In this document: positions 38,206-47,740 of the stretch, piece after piece
How the letters are laid out: the number at the start of each line of letters is the position of its first letter
Position numbering within the stretch: the first letter of the stretch is position 1
From: JBBRBB01 sp963830175
Lineage (GTDB): Bacteria > Bacteroidota > Bacteroidia > Chitinophagales > Chitinophagaceae
Direction of reading: 5' to 3'
Length of the DNA stretch: 64,000 bases
Assembly: GCA_963830175.1 (NCBI GenBank)
Contig: CAWHKV010000006.1
Coordinates: 178,926 to 242,925, forward strand
Position numbers and translations under genes: made by a program
The notes under the pieces: model-generated
The model's input: only the letters and a program-made list of their open reading frames with translations
Databases searched by the model: none
What the model was told of the DNA's origin: nothing

Positions 38206-40042
38206 TTATTCCACTGTAACACTTTTGGCCAGGTTACGTGGCTTATCAACATCATAGCCTTTTGCAACACCTATGTAATACGCAAGTAACTGCATAGGTA
38301 TTGTGCTTAACATGGGTGCTACGATCTCATCTGCCGGAGGCAATACAATCACATCATCGGCAAGGGTTGGCGATACTGTATCTCCTTCTGTAATAATGGC
38401 GATTACCTGCCCTTTCCGGGCTTTGATCTCCTGCATGTTACTGATGATCTTTTCGTGGTAAGTATCTTTCGTGGCCACAAACACTACTGGCAAAGTTTCT
38501 GTAACCAATGCAATAGGACCATGTTTCATTTCTGCCGCAGGATAACCTTCTGCATGTATGTAGGAAATCTCTTTAAGTTTTAAAGCACCCTCCAGTGCAA
38601 TAGGAAAGTTGTAACCCCTGCCAAGATATAATGCATCTGTTGCATCTTTATATTTTTCAGCCAATGCTTTTATATGGTCTGCCTGGTCTAAAATCAATTT
38701 TACTTTTTCAGGAATCTCACTTAGCTCATTGCATAAATGCAAGAATCTTTCATTATTGATCGTCCCTTTTTCATAACCAATCTTTAAAGCTATCATTGTT
38801 AATACAGCCAGTTGGCCCGCTGAATGCTTTTGTACTTGCTACGCCTATTTCTGGTCCTGCGTGCGTGTATGCTCCTGCATGCGATTTGCGTGCAATGGAT
38901 GAACCAACAACGTTTACTATACCCAAAATTATTGCACCCTTTTCTTTAGCACTTTCAATGGCAACAAGTGTATCAGCAGTTTCTCCGCTTTGACTAATTG
39001 CAATGATAACATCTCCTTCATTTATAACCGGGTTGCGATACCTGAATTCTGAGGCATATTCTACTTCAACAGGAATGCGGCACAATTCTTCTATAATATA
39101 TTCAGCTAACAAACCTGCATGCCAGCTTGTGCCACACGCAATAATGATGATGCGTGGTGCATTCATTATTTTTTCGGCATATTGCTGTATACCACTCATA
39201 GTAATAGTTCCAGCTTCAGCATCAAGCCTGCCCCGCAGGCAATCAAATATGGTTTGAGGTTGTTCAAAAATCTCCTTCAGCATAAAATGATCATAGCCAC
39301 TTTTCTCGATCGCAGCTAATTCCATATCAAGCTTTGTAATGAAAGGGGTTTGCTTTTCATTACCCAAATTTTTAAGAATTAATTCATCGGCCCGAACAAT
39401 GGCAATTTCATAATCATTCACGTACACAACTTCCTTAGTGTATTCAATAATTGGCGACGCGTCTGATGCGAGAAAATGTTCACCCTTACCAATACCAATT
39501 ACTAACGGGCTGCCCTTTCTTGCAGCAATAATGGTTTCAGGATCATTCTTGTCAATCAATAATAAACAGTACGCACCAACAATTCTTTTAAGTGCAATGC
39601 GCAAAGCTTCTTCCAGGGTGCAATCATTATTTTTTTTTATGTCTTCAATAAAATTCAATAGCACTTCTGTATCGGTATCACTTGTAAATGAGTAGCCCTT
39701 ATTTATGAGCTCTTTTTTAATTTGTGCGTAATTCTCAATAATTCCATTGTGGATCATTGCAATCTCACCACTTTGAGATGTGTGGGGATGCGCATTCCTG
39801 TCATTTGGTTCTCCATGTGTGGCCCACCGTGTATGACCAATACCTATATTGCCATGCATGTTTACACCAACCAGTTCTTCCTCAAGGTCTGCAACCCTCC
39901 CCTTCTTTTTGTGCACATGCAGTCCATTGTTTAGCAAGGCGACACCTGCGCTGTCATATCCACGATATTCTAATCGTTTTAATCCTTTTAAAATAATTGG
40001 ATAAGCTTCTTTAGGTCCTATGTATCCGACAATTCCGCACAT
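38206..40042 (-). CDS. glmS: Glutamine-fructose-6-phosphate aminotransferase (isomerizing), one frameshift
   Basis: Makes glucosamine-6-phosphate from fructose-6-phosphate and glutamine, first step to UDP-GlcNAc. Start at ATG (complement of 40040-40042) was chosen because mature GlmS must begin with Cys2, seen as M-C-G-I-V-G-Y-I-G; an upstream TTG is spurious. Glutaminase domain 1-240, then two SIS domains (A-C-G-T-S-W-H-A-G, S-Q-S-G-E-T-A-D-T) and the canonical C-terminus D-K-P-R-N-L-A-K-S-V-T-V-E. The frame breaks at 38816-38818: dropping one C of the plus-strand CCC restores A-F-S-G-Q-L-A-V-L-T-M-I. An essential gene in most bacteria, so a sequencing error is the probable cause. Confidence 0.95.
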
Positions 40043-40102
40043 AATATTTTGCAATTAATTTAAAAAAGATCATTTTGTTGCTGCATCGAAAGCACCAAAA
40101 AT

Positions 40103-40714
40103 ATGACAGATTTATTTGATGTTACCAACCCCATTGTTTTAGAAGATGAGCGGGTATTCCTTCGCTTACTTAAAAGAGAAGATTACAATCATCTTTTACC
40201 TTTTGCTTTACATGAGCCTGAGTTGTGGAAATATTCACTTCTAACCGGAGAGGGTGAAAAAGGATTATATAATTATATACAGAACGCTTTAAAGGAATAT
40301 GAATTACAACATGAATTTCCTTTTATAGTTTTTGATAAAAAAGTGAATGCATTTGCTGGCAGCACCCGGTTTTATGATATTAATATTCCATACAAAACCA
40401 TACAGCTTGGGTATACATGGTATGGTAAACAATTTCAGCGCACGGGATTAAATAAACATTGCAAATTTTTAATTCTGCAGTTTGCATTTGAAAAATTAAA
40501 CCTGCTTCGGGTAGAACTTAGGGCTGATGCGCAAAATGAGCGAAGTATTTTAGCTATGAGAAATATTGGATGCACCATTGAAGGAATACTTAGAAGCCAC
40601 ATGCCCAAAAGAGATGGCGGGCGACGAGATTCCATTATATTAAGCATTTTAAAAAATGAGTGGGATGAGCGCGTAAAGGCACATTTATTAAACCAATTGC
40701 AGAGGGATTTCTGA
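40103..40714 (+). CDS. GNAT-family N-acetyltransferase (RimJ/RimL-like)
   Basis: A 203-residue acetyltransferase that uses acetyl-CoA, perhaps on a protein N-terminus or small amine. Typical elements are L-R-L-L-K-R-E-D near the N-terminus, I-Q-L-G-Y-T-W-Y, and L-R-V-E-L-R-A-D-A-Q-N-E-R-S near the acetyl-CoA-binding loop, then G-C-T-I-E-G-I-L-R-S-H. Divergent from glmS across a 60-base gap. Substrate unknown. Confidence 0.9.
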   Translation: MTDLFDVTNPIVLEDERVFLRLLKREDYNHLLPFALHEPELWKYSLLTGEGEKGLYNYIQNALKEYELQHEFPFIVFDKKVNAFAGSTRFYDINIPYKTIQLGYTWYGKQFQRTGLNKHCKFLILQFAFEKLNLLRVELRADAQNERSILAMRNIGCTIEGILRSHMPKRDGGRRDSIILSILKNEWDERVKAHLLNQLQRDF

Positions 40715-40729
40715 TTTTTATTTTAAAAA

Positions 40730-40760
40730 TTTGGCGGAAAAAAGTGAGCCCTTATCTTTG
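40730..40760 (+). promoter_or_regulatory. Bacteroidota-type promoter of tRNA-Val
   Basis: TTTG at 40730-40733 and TATCTTTG at 40753-40760 with exactly 19 bases between. This matches the -33/-7 consensus of the phylum. The mature tRNA begins 18 bases after the -7 box. Confidence 0.85.
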
Positions 40761-40778
40761 CATCCCTATAACGGAAAA

Positions 40779-40853
40779 GGGAGTTTAGCTCAGCTGGTTT
40801 AGAGCATCTGCCTTACAAGCAGAGGGTCGGCGGTTCGAACCCGTCAACTCCCA
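40779..40853 (+). tRNA. tRNA-Val (anticodon TAC)
   Basis: 75 bases folding as a cloverleaf. The acceptor arms are GGGAGTT (40779-40785) and AACTCCC (40846-40852), discriminator A40853. The D arm contains AGCTCAGCTGGTTTAGAGC, the anticodon stem TCTGC/GCAGA encloses loop CTTACAA, giving anticodon TAC, and the T arm contains GGTTCGAACC. The CCA end is not encoded. Reads valine codons GTA/GTG. Confidence 0.97.
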
Positions 40854-40857
40854 CAAA

Positions 40858-40882
40858 GGTTCGCTTAAGTGAGCCTTTTTTT
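40858..40882 (+). terminator. Intrinsic terminator after tRNA-Val
   Basis: GGTTCGC/GTGAGCC form a stem of about seven pairs including two wobble pairs with a short TTAA loop, followed by seven T at 40876-40882. Confidence 0.8.
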
Positions 40883-41066
40883 ATGCCTCATTTACCTTTA
40901 CCTGTTATACACACCCAGCCAAACACGTACTGCAATGGTTTACTAATAATGTTGAAAACAGTTAAGCATAATACTCATAACCAAAGCATTTACGGGTAAA
41001 ACACTTGAGATATTTATTGTTTTTTCATAAAATCTTCCTGGCTAAATATTTACTTTTAATAAAAAT

Positions 41067-41852
41067 ATGATTCCCATGTTTAAAAAAATATGCGCAACCT
41101 CAATATTAGCCCTAATGTTCTTTTCTTGCATGAATACAACTACAGAAACCACGGTAAAACAAGATGGCTCGGGAACAGTGGTAACGCTAATTGATATGAG
41201 TGCAATGATTCAAATGCTGAAAACCTTTGGCATGGAGGATTCTTTACAACAAATGGGTCTTGACAATAAAATGGATTCAACTATTCACTTTAAAAATCTG
41301 ATTGATGAAGTGGAAAGACAGCGGGGAAGCAGCTTAAGTACCGAAGAAAAACAAGTATATGATAATTCGACCTTTAATCTAAAAACAAATTTTACTGAAG
41401 GTGTCATGCAAATGAAAATATTCTCTTCATTCACTAATTTGAACCAATTAAACATCATTAATAAATTGAACGAGGAGGCGATGAATATGTCTTCATTTTC
41501 AACGAATAACCAGGAAAATAATAAGCCGGAAATTCCTTCATCCATTACAAAAGCAATGACGTCGATGAAACTACATGCAAGTGATGGTCTTATTGAAAAT
41601 GTATATGTACCAAAAGATACCAATAACAGTGAGCCCGAAAATACCGAAGAAGCGCAAATGCTGCAGCAGATGAATATGTTTGCCCCAGAGATGCCTGTAT
41701 TAATCACTTATAACCTGCCACGGGCAGCTAAAAATGTAACAGCAAAAGGTGTTACAAAAATTTCGGCAGATAAAAAAACAGTTACAATTACTTATAACCT
41801 CGCAGAAGTTTTTAATGATCCTGCTGTTCAATCTTATAAGATAGAATATTAA
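41067..41852 (+). CDS. Lipoprotein of unknown function
   Basis: A 261-residue protein with a lipoprotein-type signal (F-F-S-C, Cys21); ATG 41076 is an alternative start giving a tighter signal. The mature part is rich in Met, Asn and Thr with T-V-K-Q-D-G-S-G-T-V near its start, a pattern seen in uncharacterised Bacteroidota lipoproteins. No catalytic motif recognised. Its stop codon ends one base before the stop of the convergent glycosyltransferase. Confidence 0.75.
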   Translation: MIPMFKKICATSILALMFFSCMNTTTETTVKQDGSGTVVTLIDMSAMIQMLKTFGMEDSLQQMGLDNKMDSTIHFKNLIDEVERQRGSSLSTEEKQVYDNSTFNLKTNFTEGVMQMKIFSSFTNLNQLNIINKLNEEAMNMSSFSTNNQENNKPEIPSSITKAMTSMKLHASDGLIENVYVPKDTNNSEPENTEEAQMLQQMNMFAPEMPVLITYNLPRAAKNVTAKGVTKISADKKTVTITYNLAEVFNDPAVQSYKIEY

Positions 41853-42639
41853 TTATTTTGAGGCGACCACCTCTGATGTGTAAGTTTTGTTCTTGCGGTT
41901 TATATTAATGTTAGACCTGTAGTTTTTAAACATGCTGTGCCACTGAATTTTTAGAACGCCAAGTACTCCTTCTTTTAAAATGCTTTTACTCATTTTACTA
42001 ATTCCCTTTTTGCGGTCAACAAAAACAATGGGTACTTCTTTTAATTTAAAACCTAATTTCCAGGCAGCAAATTTCATTTCAATCTGAAAGGCGTACCCTA
42101 CAAATTTTATTTTGTCCAGGTCAATAGTTTCAAGCACAGTTTTTTTATAACAAACAAAACCCGCTGTGGGATCTTTTACAGGCATTCTTGTTATGATTCT
42201 CGTGTATAGTGCACCCCCCTTGGAATATATATGCCTGTCCAAGGGGCCAATTTTCAATTCTTCCACCAGGTACATACCTGCTTCCAATAGAAACATCGGC
42301 ATTATTTACCGCGCATGCTTCGTACAATTTTTCCAGGTCTGATGGATTATGACTAAAATCAGCATCCATCTCAAAAATATATTGATAACCGCGGGATACT
42401 GCCCACCTAAAACCATGTATATATGCAGTGCCTAACCCGGATTTTTGTTTTCTTATTTCCAGAAACAAACAACCCTCATATCGATGCATTAATTCTTTTA
42501 CAATGGTCCCCGTCCCATCAGGAGAATTATCATCCACAACTAATACATGGTAATTTTTATTGAGTGCATAGATAGACGTAAGGATTGCCGCAATATTTTC
42601 CTTTTCATTATAGGTTGGTATAATTACTAATTTTTCCAA
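41853..42639 (-). CDS. Polyprenol-phosphate mannose-type glycosyltransferase (GT2), one frameshift
   Basis: About 260 residues after joining. Family 2 glycosyltransferase of the dolichyl/polyprenyl-phosphate mannose synthase type, without the C-terminal membrane domain: I-P-T-Y-N-E-K-E-N-I, V-V-D-D-N-S-P-D-G-T-G (nucleotide-sugar binding), E-M-D-A-D-F-S-H (metal-binding DxD), G-S-R-Y-V-P-G-G and K-D-P-T-A-G-F-V-C-Y. The frame breaks at 42243-42246, where one extra G in the plus-strand GGGG disrupts N-W-P-L-D-R-H-I-Y. Probably a sequence error. Makes a lipid-linked sugar donor in the inner membrane. Confidence 0.9.
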
Positions 42640-42683
42640 ACGGTCTTGCAGATTTTTGCGGTTTAAATACGGTTGCTTGTTGA

Positions 42684-43451
42684 TTATTTTTGTAATAAGG
42701 TACGATTCAGAATTTCGGTTAGTTTTTGTTTAGTGTGTATGGCAAAATCTCCTTTCATCATCCAATCGTAATACTGGGGTTCTATTCTTAGAATTTCAAT
42801 TACTGCTTTACCCTTATGCTTTCCGAAATTAAAAACTTCAATGCCATCTACCCAAATAAATCTACGGGCACAGTCAATGATTTCATCTTCACCGGTAAAT
42901 TTTACAATCTCCTCCACAGAATTTCCTATTTGGGGGTAGCGTTCTAATTGTGCATCCAATATTTCCCAGGTAGCCTGTGCATCTGCTTCTGCACTATGGG
43001 CATTCTCCAGTGTTTTATTACAATAAAACTTATAGGCTGCGGTTAATGTGCGTTGTTCCATTAAGTGAAAGACTTTCTGCACATCGAGCAGTTTGCGGCC
43101 ATCAGTCGTAAAATCTATGCCGGCACGGCAAAATTCTTCAACGAGCAAAGGAATATCGAAACGGTTGCTGTTATAGCCACCCAGGTCGCACCCTTCTATA
43201 AATTGTTTCAGTTCATTAGCAACCTGCTTAAAAGTGGGGGCACCCATCACCATTTCATCCGTAATACCATGCGTTTGGGTAGCGCCGGGTGGTATGGGCA
43301 TTAAGGGATTTATAAGCTTTCGCTTTACAAATTTTTCACCATCTGGCAGAACTTTAACTATAGCTATTTCTACAATTCTGTCGGCAGTAATATTTATCCC
43401 CGTGGTTTCAAGGTCAATAAAGGCAATAGGTCTGTTCAACTTAATATTCAT
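42684..43451 (-). CDS. DnaQ-like 3'-5' exonuclease (DEDDh)
   Basis: A 255-residue exonuclease. The DEDDh catalytic set is visible: Asp13/Glu15 in I-D-L-E-T-T-G, T-H-G-I-T-D-E-M, N-S-N-R-F-D-I-P-L-L and H-S-A-E-A-D-A. The C-terminal part (about 195-250) has F-N-F-G-K-H-K-G-K, a DUF3820-like helper domain seen in some such nucleases. Likely involved in DNA repair or turnover; not the replicative epsilon subunit for certain. The gap to the preceding glycosyltransferase start is 44 bases. Confidence 0.9.
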   Translation of the reverse strand: MNIKLNRPIAFIDLETTGINITADRIVEIAIVKVLPDGEKFVKRKLINPLMPIPPGATQTHGITDEMVMGAPTFKQVANELKQFIEGCDLGGYNSNRFDIPLLVEEFCRAGIDFTTDGRKLLDVQKVFHLMEQRTLTAAYKFYCNKTLENAHSAEADAQATWEILDAQLERYPQIGNSVEEIVKFTGEDEIIDCARRFIWVDGIEVFNFGKHKGKAVIEILRIEPQYYDWMMKGDFAIHTKQKLTEILNRTLLQK

Positions 43452-43651
43452 AAAATCATTTTATATAAGCACATCATGACTAACACTAAAAGTCAATAAT
43501 TTTTAATTATTTACTTAGATATTAAAAAGTATTGGGGAAACGGATATAAAAAACATGTAAAATGCCGGTAAAGTAATTATTAAATATACAATAAACCCCT
43601 TATTTTGCGTTTTCTTAATAACTAAATTAACAGCATTCTTAAAAAGGATTT

Positions 43652-43780
43652 ATGCGAAAATTATTTGTGGCATTTTTAATCACTCTTTTTACCTTATCCA
43701 TGTTTTCGTCTTGCATGGAAAGCCGCAAAGGAGCTTCGTGTCCATCGCACGATCCTAATTATTTCAGGCGGGGCAAATAA
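43652..43780 (+). CDS. 42-residue lipoprotein with C-P-S-H-D-P-N-Y-F tail
   Basis: An ORF of 42 codons plus stop, starting ATG 43652. The signal is hydrophobic with lipobox M-F-S-S-C (Cys21); the short mature end contains M-E-S-R-K-G-A-S-C-P-S-H-D-P-N-Y-F-R-R. Small lipoproteins of this kind with a Cys-Pro/Arg-rich tail occur in Bacteroidota; function unknown. It is isolated between a leftward exonuclease and a leftward kinase. Confidence 0.6.
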   Translation: MRKLFVAFLITLFTLSMFSSCMESRKGASCPSHDPNYFRRGK

Positions 43781-43851
43781 TCCCTTTAGCACTTTTCATG
43801 GTTCAGCAATTTTTTAGGAAGGGTTGAAAATCGATTTTAAATATTGAATGT

Positions 43852-44487
43852 TTAAAACAGGCCAAAAAGCATTCCGTCTATTTTGGTAATTATCTCACCA
43901 AGATGCTCTTCATTTTCTGCAAAATTATTTTTGTCTATATCAACAATTAGCACGGGTCCTTCTTTATACCCGGCTATCCACTTATTGTATAGTTCGTTTA
44001 GTTTTTTAAGGTAATCCAGGCGAATATTTTCTTCATACTCCCTTCCCCGCTTTTGTATTTGATCAACCAGAGCAGGTACAGAGGCCTTTAAATAAATAAG
44101 CAGGTCTGGTGGTTGCACCATAGTTTGCAGGGTTTGAAAAAACATGTAATAATTATCAAAATCCCGTTTACTCATTAAACCCATATCGTGCAGGTTCGGC
44201 GCAAATATATTGGCATCTTCATAAATGGTGCGGTCCTGTATAACTGTTTCTGTACCATTCTGTATTTCGAGTAACTGATTCAACCGGCTGTTTAAAAAAT
44301 AAATTTGCAGGTTAAAGCTCCACCTAGGCATGTCTTCATAAAAATCCATCAGGTATGGATTGTGGTCTACGTCTTCGAATTGTGGAATCCAACGGTAATG
44401 TTTGCTTAACTGTTCGGTAAGGGTTGTTTTTCCGGCACCGATATTTCCGGCAACAGCGATATGCTTAGGTTTTTTGATTTTGGCCAT
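43852..44487 (-). CDS. Deoxynucleoside kinase
   Basis: A 211-residue nucleotide-salvage kinase (deoxyadenosine/deoxyguanosine type). P-loop G-N-I-G-A-G-K-T-T (residues 14-22), substrate-binding E-D-V-D-H-N-P-Y-L, catalytic D-R-T-I-Y-E-D motif, and lid R-G-R-E-Y-E. Length and motifs fit deoxynucleoside kinases of Bacteroidota that act on purine deoxynucleosides, but exact substrate is not certain. 64 bases from the trpS stop, same strand. Confidence 0.92.
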   Translation of the reverse strand: MAKIKKPKHIAVAGNIGAGKTTLTEQLSKHYRWIPQFEDVDHNPYLMDFYEDMPRWSFNLQIYFLNSRLNQLLEIQNGTETVIQDRTIYEDANIFAPNLHDMGLMSKRDFDNYYMFFQTLQTMVQPPDLLIYLKASVPALVDQIQKRGREYEENIRLDYLKKLNELYNKWIAGYKEGPVLIVDIDKNNFAENEEHLGEIITKIDGMLFGLF

Positions 44488-44551
44488 ACAATTACTCCGA
44501 AATTATTGATTGGAAGTTCTAACAAGGCATCGTTCTGCAGAATTGTCGAAT

Positions 44552-45550
44552 TCAAACATAATTAACACCAACTGCTTTTCTTACTGCATTAAGGGTTTTA
44601 ACAGCACTCTCACGGGCTTTTTCTGCACCCTTTTTAATGACCGATGAAAGGTAGGATTTATCCTGCTGAATTTCAAAGGACCTTTTTCTTATCGGTGAAA
44701 TAAATTGAACCATGTCTTCTGCAAGTTGTTTTTTCATATCTCCATAACGTATGGTGCAATCATTAAAACTTTTTTCAAACGTGTTTACAGTTTCTGAATC
44801 GCTTACAAAAGTCATAAGCCTAAAAAGGTTTTCAATGTATGCTGGCTTTATACTGTTTTCCTCCTGCGGACCACTATCAGTTTTTGCTTTTTTTATTTTA
44901 GTTCTTATTGCATCATCCTCGTCTGCAAGAAATATTGTGGAGTTTTGGTTTTCACTTTTACTCATTTTTCCCAACCCGTCGAGACCCATAATTTTCACCA
45001 GGTCGTTGCTGTAATTATATGCATATGGCAGGGGAAAGGTTTCTCCGTAACGGCTATTAAAACGTTCTGCAAAATTACGCGCCATCTCCAGGTGTTGCTC
45101 CTGGTCCTTGCCAACAGGAACCTTAACGGCTTTGTGTATTAAAACATCAGCAGCCTGCAAAACAGGGTATGTAAGAAGTCCCGCATTCATGTTATTGGGT
45201 TGTGAGCGAGCCTTATCTTTAAACGTAGCAGTTTTTTCCAGCTCACCTTTATATGCCATGGTGTTCAGGTACAGGTACAACTCCGAAATTTCGGGAACAG
45301 TACTTTGGACATATAACGTTACTTTTTCTGTATCAAGACCACAGGCAATATTCTCTGCAATAACCCTATTTACACTGTTTTGTAGATAGGTAGTATCAGG
45401 ATGCGTAGTCAGGCTGTGCCAATCCGCAACAAAAAAGAAACACTCAAAATCATTTTGCATGCGAACATAGTTACGCAATGCCCCAAAGTAATTTCCCAAG
45501 TGCAAAAAACCTGTTGGCCGTATGCCGCTTACAACGATCTCCTTTTGCAT
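44552..45550 (-). CDS. trpS: Tryptophanyl-tRNA synthetase
   Basis: Charges tRNA-Trp. 332 residues, class I synthetase. The HIGH-type motif is in G-F-L-H-L-G-N-Y-F-G, and K-M-S-K-S stands in G-L-G-K-M-S-K-S. G-K-D-Q-E-Q-H-L-E-M-A-R is the conserved active-site helix. Normal length, single copy in the window. Confidence 0.97.
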   Translation of the reverse strand: MQKEIVVSGIRPTGFLHLGNYFGALRNYVRMQNDFECFFFVADWHSLTTHPDTTYLQNSVNRVIAENIACGLDTEKVTLYVQSTVPEISELYLYLNTMAYKGELEKTATFKDKARSQPNNMNAGLLTYPVLQAADVLIHKAVKVPVGKDQEQHLEMARNFAERFNSRYGETFPLPYAYNYSNDLVKIMGLDGLGKMSKSENQNSTIFLADEDDAIRTKIKKAKTDSGPQEENSIKPAYIENLFRLMTFVSDSETVNTFEKSFNDCTIRYGDMKKQLAEDMVQFISPIRKRSFEIQQDKSYLSSVIKKGAEKARESAVKTLNAVRKAVGVNYV

Positions 45551-45623
45551 AGGGCGCGAAGATAGATGAAGTAATAATTTTTCTGAAGCACTTCTTAATT
45601 ATAATAAACAAAGAATAAGCATA

Positions 45624-46787
45624 CTAAAACTTATATGATGCCCGAACATCTACAAAATCTGCGTTCTGCCCATGTGCAAGCATGTTGAACCCGCCATAAA
45701 TATGAGGTGTTATTTTATAACGTAAACCCCACCGGTGATAAATGGTGCTGTATATATCATGGTAATTCTCATCGAAATAATTGGTGCGTTTGTATATATG
45801 AAACCCAAGTTGCTGGCTAAAAATTACCCTGTTAAATACAAACTCATGGCCGGCGAGAATTCCTGCAAAATAGCTTGGAGTCTTGTCTCCCAAATGATCT
45901 TTAAAGGTTTGCAACGCCCCATCATAATATACTTCTGCTGCAGCAGTCACAGCACTGATATTGCTGACCATTTTTGCTGCCTGAAAATTTATTCCGCCTA
46001 AAAATTGACGGTTGGCATTTAAATCAATATCATAACCTGATTTTGGTGAAAAAAGAAAACCAAGTTCATACCGAACAGGCTCCTGTTTCCAGGCTGTATC
46101 CTTAATTAATTTATACCTGGGAAAATAATTATTGTTTTCAAAATAGCTAATACCCAATGATACATTAGGATAGTTCACACCCCGGTTGGGCTGTTTAAAG
46201 CCGCCGTTAGAATTATGAAAAAAGTTAACCCCTCCGGTAAGGCTAATGTGCTTAGAAAGGTTATAGGCAATGCCAGTACCTAATTGAAGAAAACCATTTA
46301 TGTGCCCTGCATATGTTTGATTATCCGGGTTTGTAAACGAATCGAAAGGATTGGTAAGATAAGATAATCCAATAGAACCCCGGATTAAGAAGTGCATTTG
46401 CTCACCAACCTTATATGTTGGTTGCAAAAAATAGGAACCCGAATAACTTTCGCCCAAAAAATTCTTATCAAGGTCTACATAAGTAAATGTAAACCCATGA
46501 CGAGGATGGCTCTTATATTTCTGAAAATTTTCCTCACCGGATAATTGTTTTGCAAATTCAAGCTCAAAGCCTTTTGGACGTGCATCAGCGGTATTTTTAA
46601 CCCTTACCGAATGTGCAAAAATAAATCCCGAATGCGCCCTGGCAGAAAGCACAAATTGCTTATTTACTTCGTTTGGTTTTGTGGAATCGTAGAAAATTTC
46701 TTGTCCGTTTGTTGCTATTATTACCATGCAACTTGCAACGATTAGTAAACCCCTTAACCTACCGAACTTACATAAGTATTTCACCAC
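45624..46787 (-). CDS. PagL-like acyloxyacyl hydrolase (lipid A 3-O-deacylase family)
   Basis: A 387-residue outer-membrane beta-barrel with a signal peptide (about residues 1-28). Alternating aromatic/hydrophobic strands run to a terminal F (R-A-S-Y-K-F), as in outer-membrane barrels. The segment F-F-H-N-S-N-G-G, then N-R-G-V-N, matches the catalytic His/Ser region of PagL-type lipid A deacylases. It would remove an acyl chain from lipid A at the surface. Overall similarity cannot be measured here. Probably cotranscribed with mqnA, whose stop lies 23 bases upstream. Confidence 0.72.
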   Translation of the reverse strand: MVKYLCKFGRLRGLLIVASCMVIIATNGQEIFYDSTKPNEVNKQFVLSARAHSGFIFAHSVRVKNTADARPKGFELEFAKQLSGEENFQKYKSHPRHGFTFTYVDLDKNFLGESYSGSYFLQPTYKVGEQMHFLIRGSIGLSYLTNPFDSFTNPDNQTYAGHINGFLQLGTGIAYNLSKHISLTGGVNFFHNSNGGFKQPNRGVNYPNVSLGISYFENNNYFPRYKLIKDTAWKQEPVRYELGFLFSPKSGYDIDLNANRQFLGGINFQAAKMVSNISAVTAAAEVYYDGALQTFKDHLGDKTPSYFAGILAGHEFVFNRVIFSQQLGFHIYKRTNYFDENYHDIYSTIYHRWGLRYKITPHIYGGFNMLAHGQNADFVDVRASYKF

Positions 46788-46810
46788 GCAATTTTAATTA
46801 AAATAAGGTA

Positions 46811-47560
46811 TTACAGTTTTTCTTTTTCAAGCATCTGCAAAAATAAATCCATGCCCTTTATTTTATCAGGTGTTAATACATACGATATATTTTGAGTGTA
46901 GTATTTTTTAAGGTCATAAAATGGAAAGTGATAGTTCTTAAGCACCTGCTCTATGTTATTTATTCCCACGCCATTCATTTCGTTAAACAATGTAATAAAA
47001 TCTTTAGGCAATACTTTATTTGCAACCCATGTTGCAAAAACAAATGGCAACCCGGTCATTTCTTTCCATGCACCACCCAGGTCGTATATATAAGGAGATT
47101 TTAATCGCTGCTCCAAAGCCCGGTCGCCAATAATTACGCCTGCCGTTGTGCCTGCAATTTTATCCCTGTAATGTTTTGGTGCACCTTCTATAACCGGGTT
47201 CATCTTCCAGAAATGCTTCAGCAAAATTTTACACAATGCAACTGAAGTACGGCTTTGGTAATCCATTAAAACCTTTTCGGTTTCGTGTAGCGGCACCTCG
47301 CTGAAAAGGCAAACCGATGCTACATCACCATCAGCCCCAATGCAATAATCAGAAATAATAAATTTTTTCTCCATTTTAGGCAATATTGCCACAGGTACAA
47401 GACCTGCATCGATGGTGCCATTCAACAACATGGTTGCTATTTTTGCAGGATAATCCTCTACCAATTCCATACGATTTAATAAATCATCCGAACGATTTAT
47501 TCCAAACAACAAGGGCTTGGTATTTAAATAACTAACCGCGCCTACCTTAATCTTCTTCAA
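46811..47560 (-). CDS. mqnA: Chorismate dehydratase, menaquinone biosynthesis MqnA
   Basis: First enzyme of the futalosine route to menaquinone, converting chorismate to 3-enolpyruvyl-benzoate. 249 residues with the starting V-G-A-V-S-Y-L-N-T-K-P-L, then D-A-G-L-V-P-V-A, periplasmic-binding-protein-like fold, D-Y-Q-S-R-T-S and G-D-R-A-L. Normal size. The organism therefore likely uses the futalosine pathway. Confidence 0.93.
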   Translation of the reverse strand: MKKIKVGAVSYLNTKPLLFGINRSDDLLNRMELVEDYPAKIATMLLNGTIDAGLVPVAILPKMEKKFIISDYCIGADGDVASVCLFSEVPLHETEKVLMDYQSRTSVALCKILLKHFWKMNPVIEGAPKHYRDKIAGTTAGVIIGDRALEQRLKSPYIYDLGGAWKEMTGLPFVFATWVANKVLPKDFITLFNEMNGVGINNIEQVLKNYHFPFYDLKKYYTQNISYVLTPDKIKGMDLFLQMLEKEKL

Positions 47561-47740
47561 TCCTCATAAATTTGCGTGCAAAGAAAGTTGTTTTTTATCA
47601 ACCGCCGGTTAGTGGGTGCTTTGCAATATTTGTATGGTAAATACCAGCAACGGTATATATGGCATCTTCGTTGCGTCGCAAGCACTTCATCAGCAAAACT
47701 ATTGGCAACACATAAAGGCAACGCTTAATATTATAAAGGC

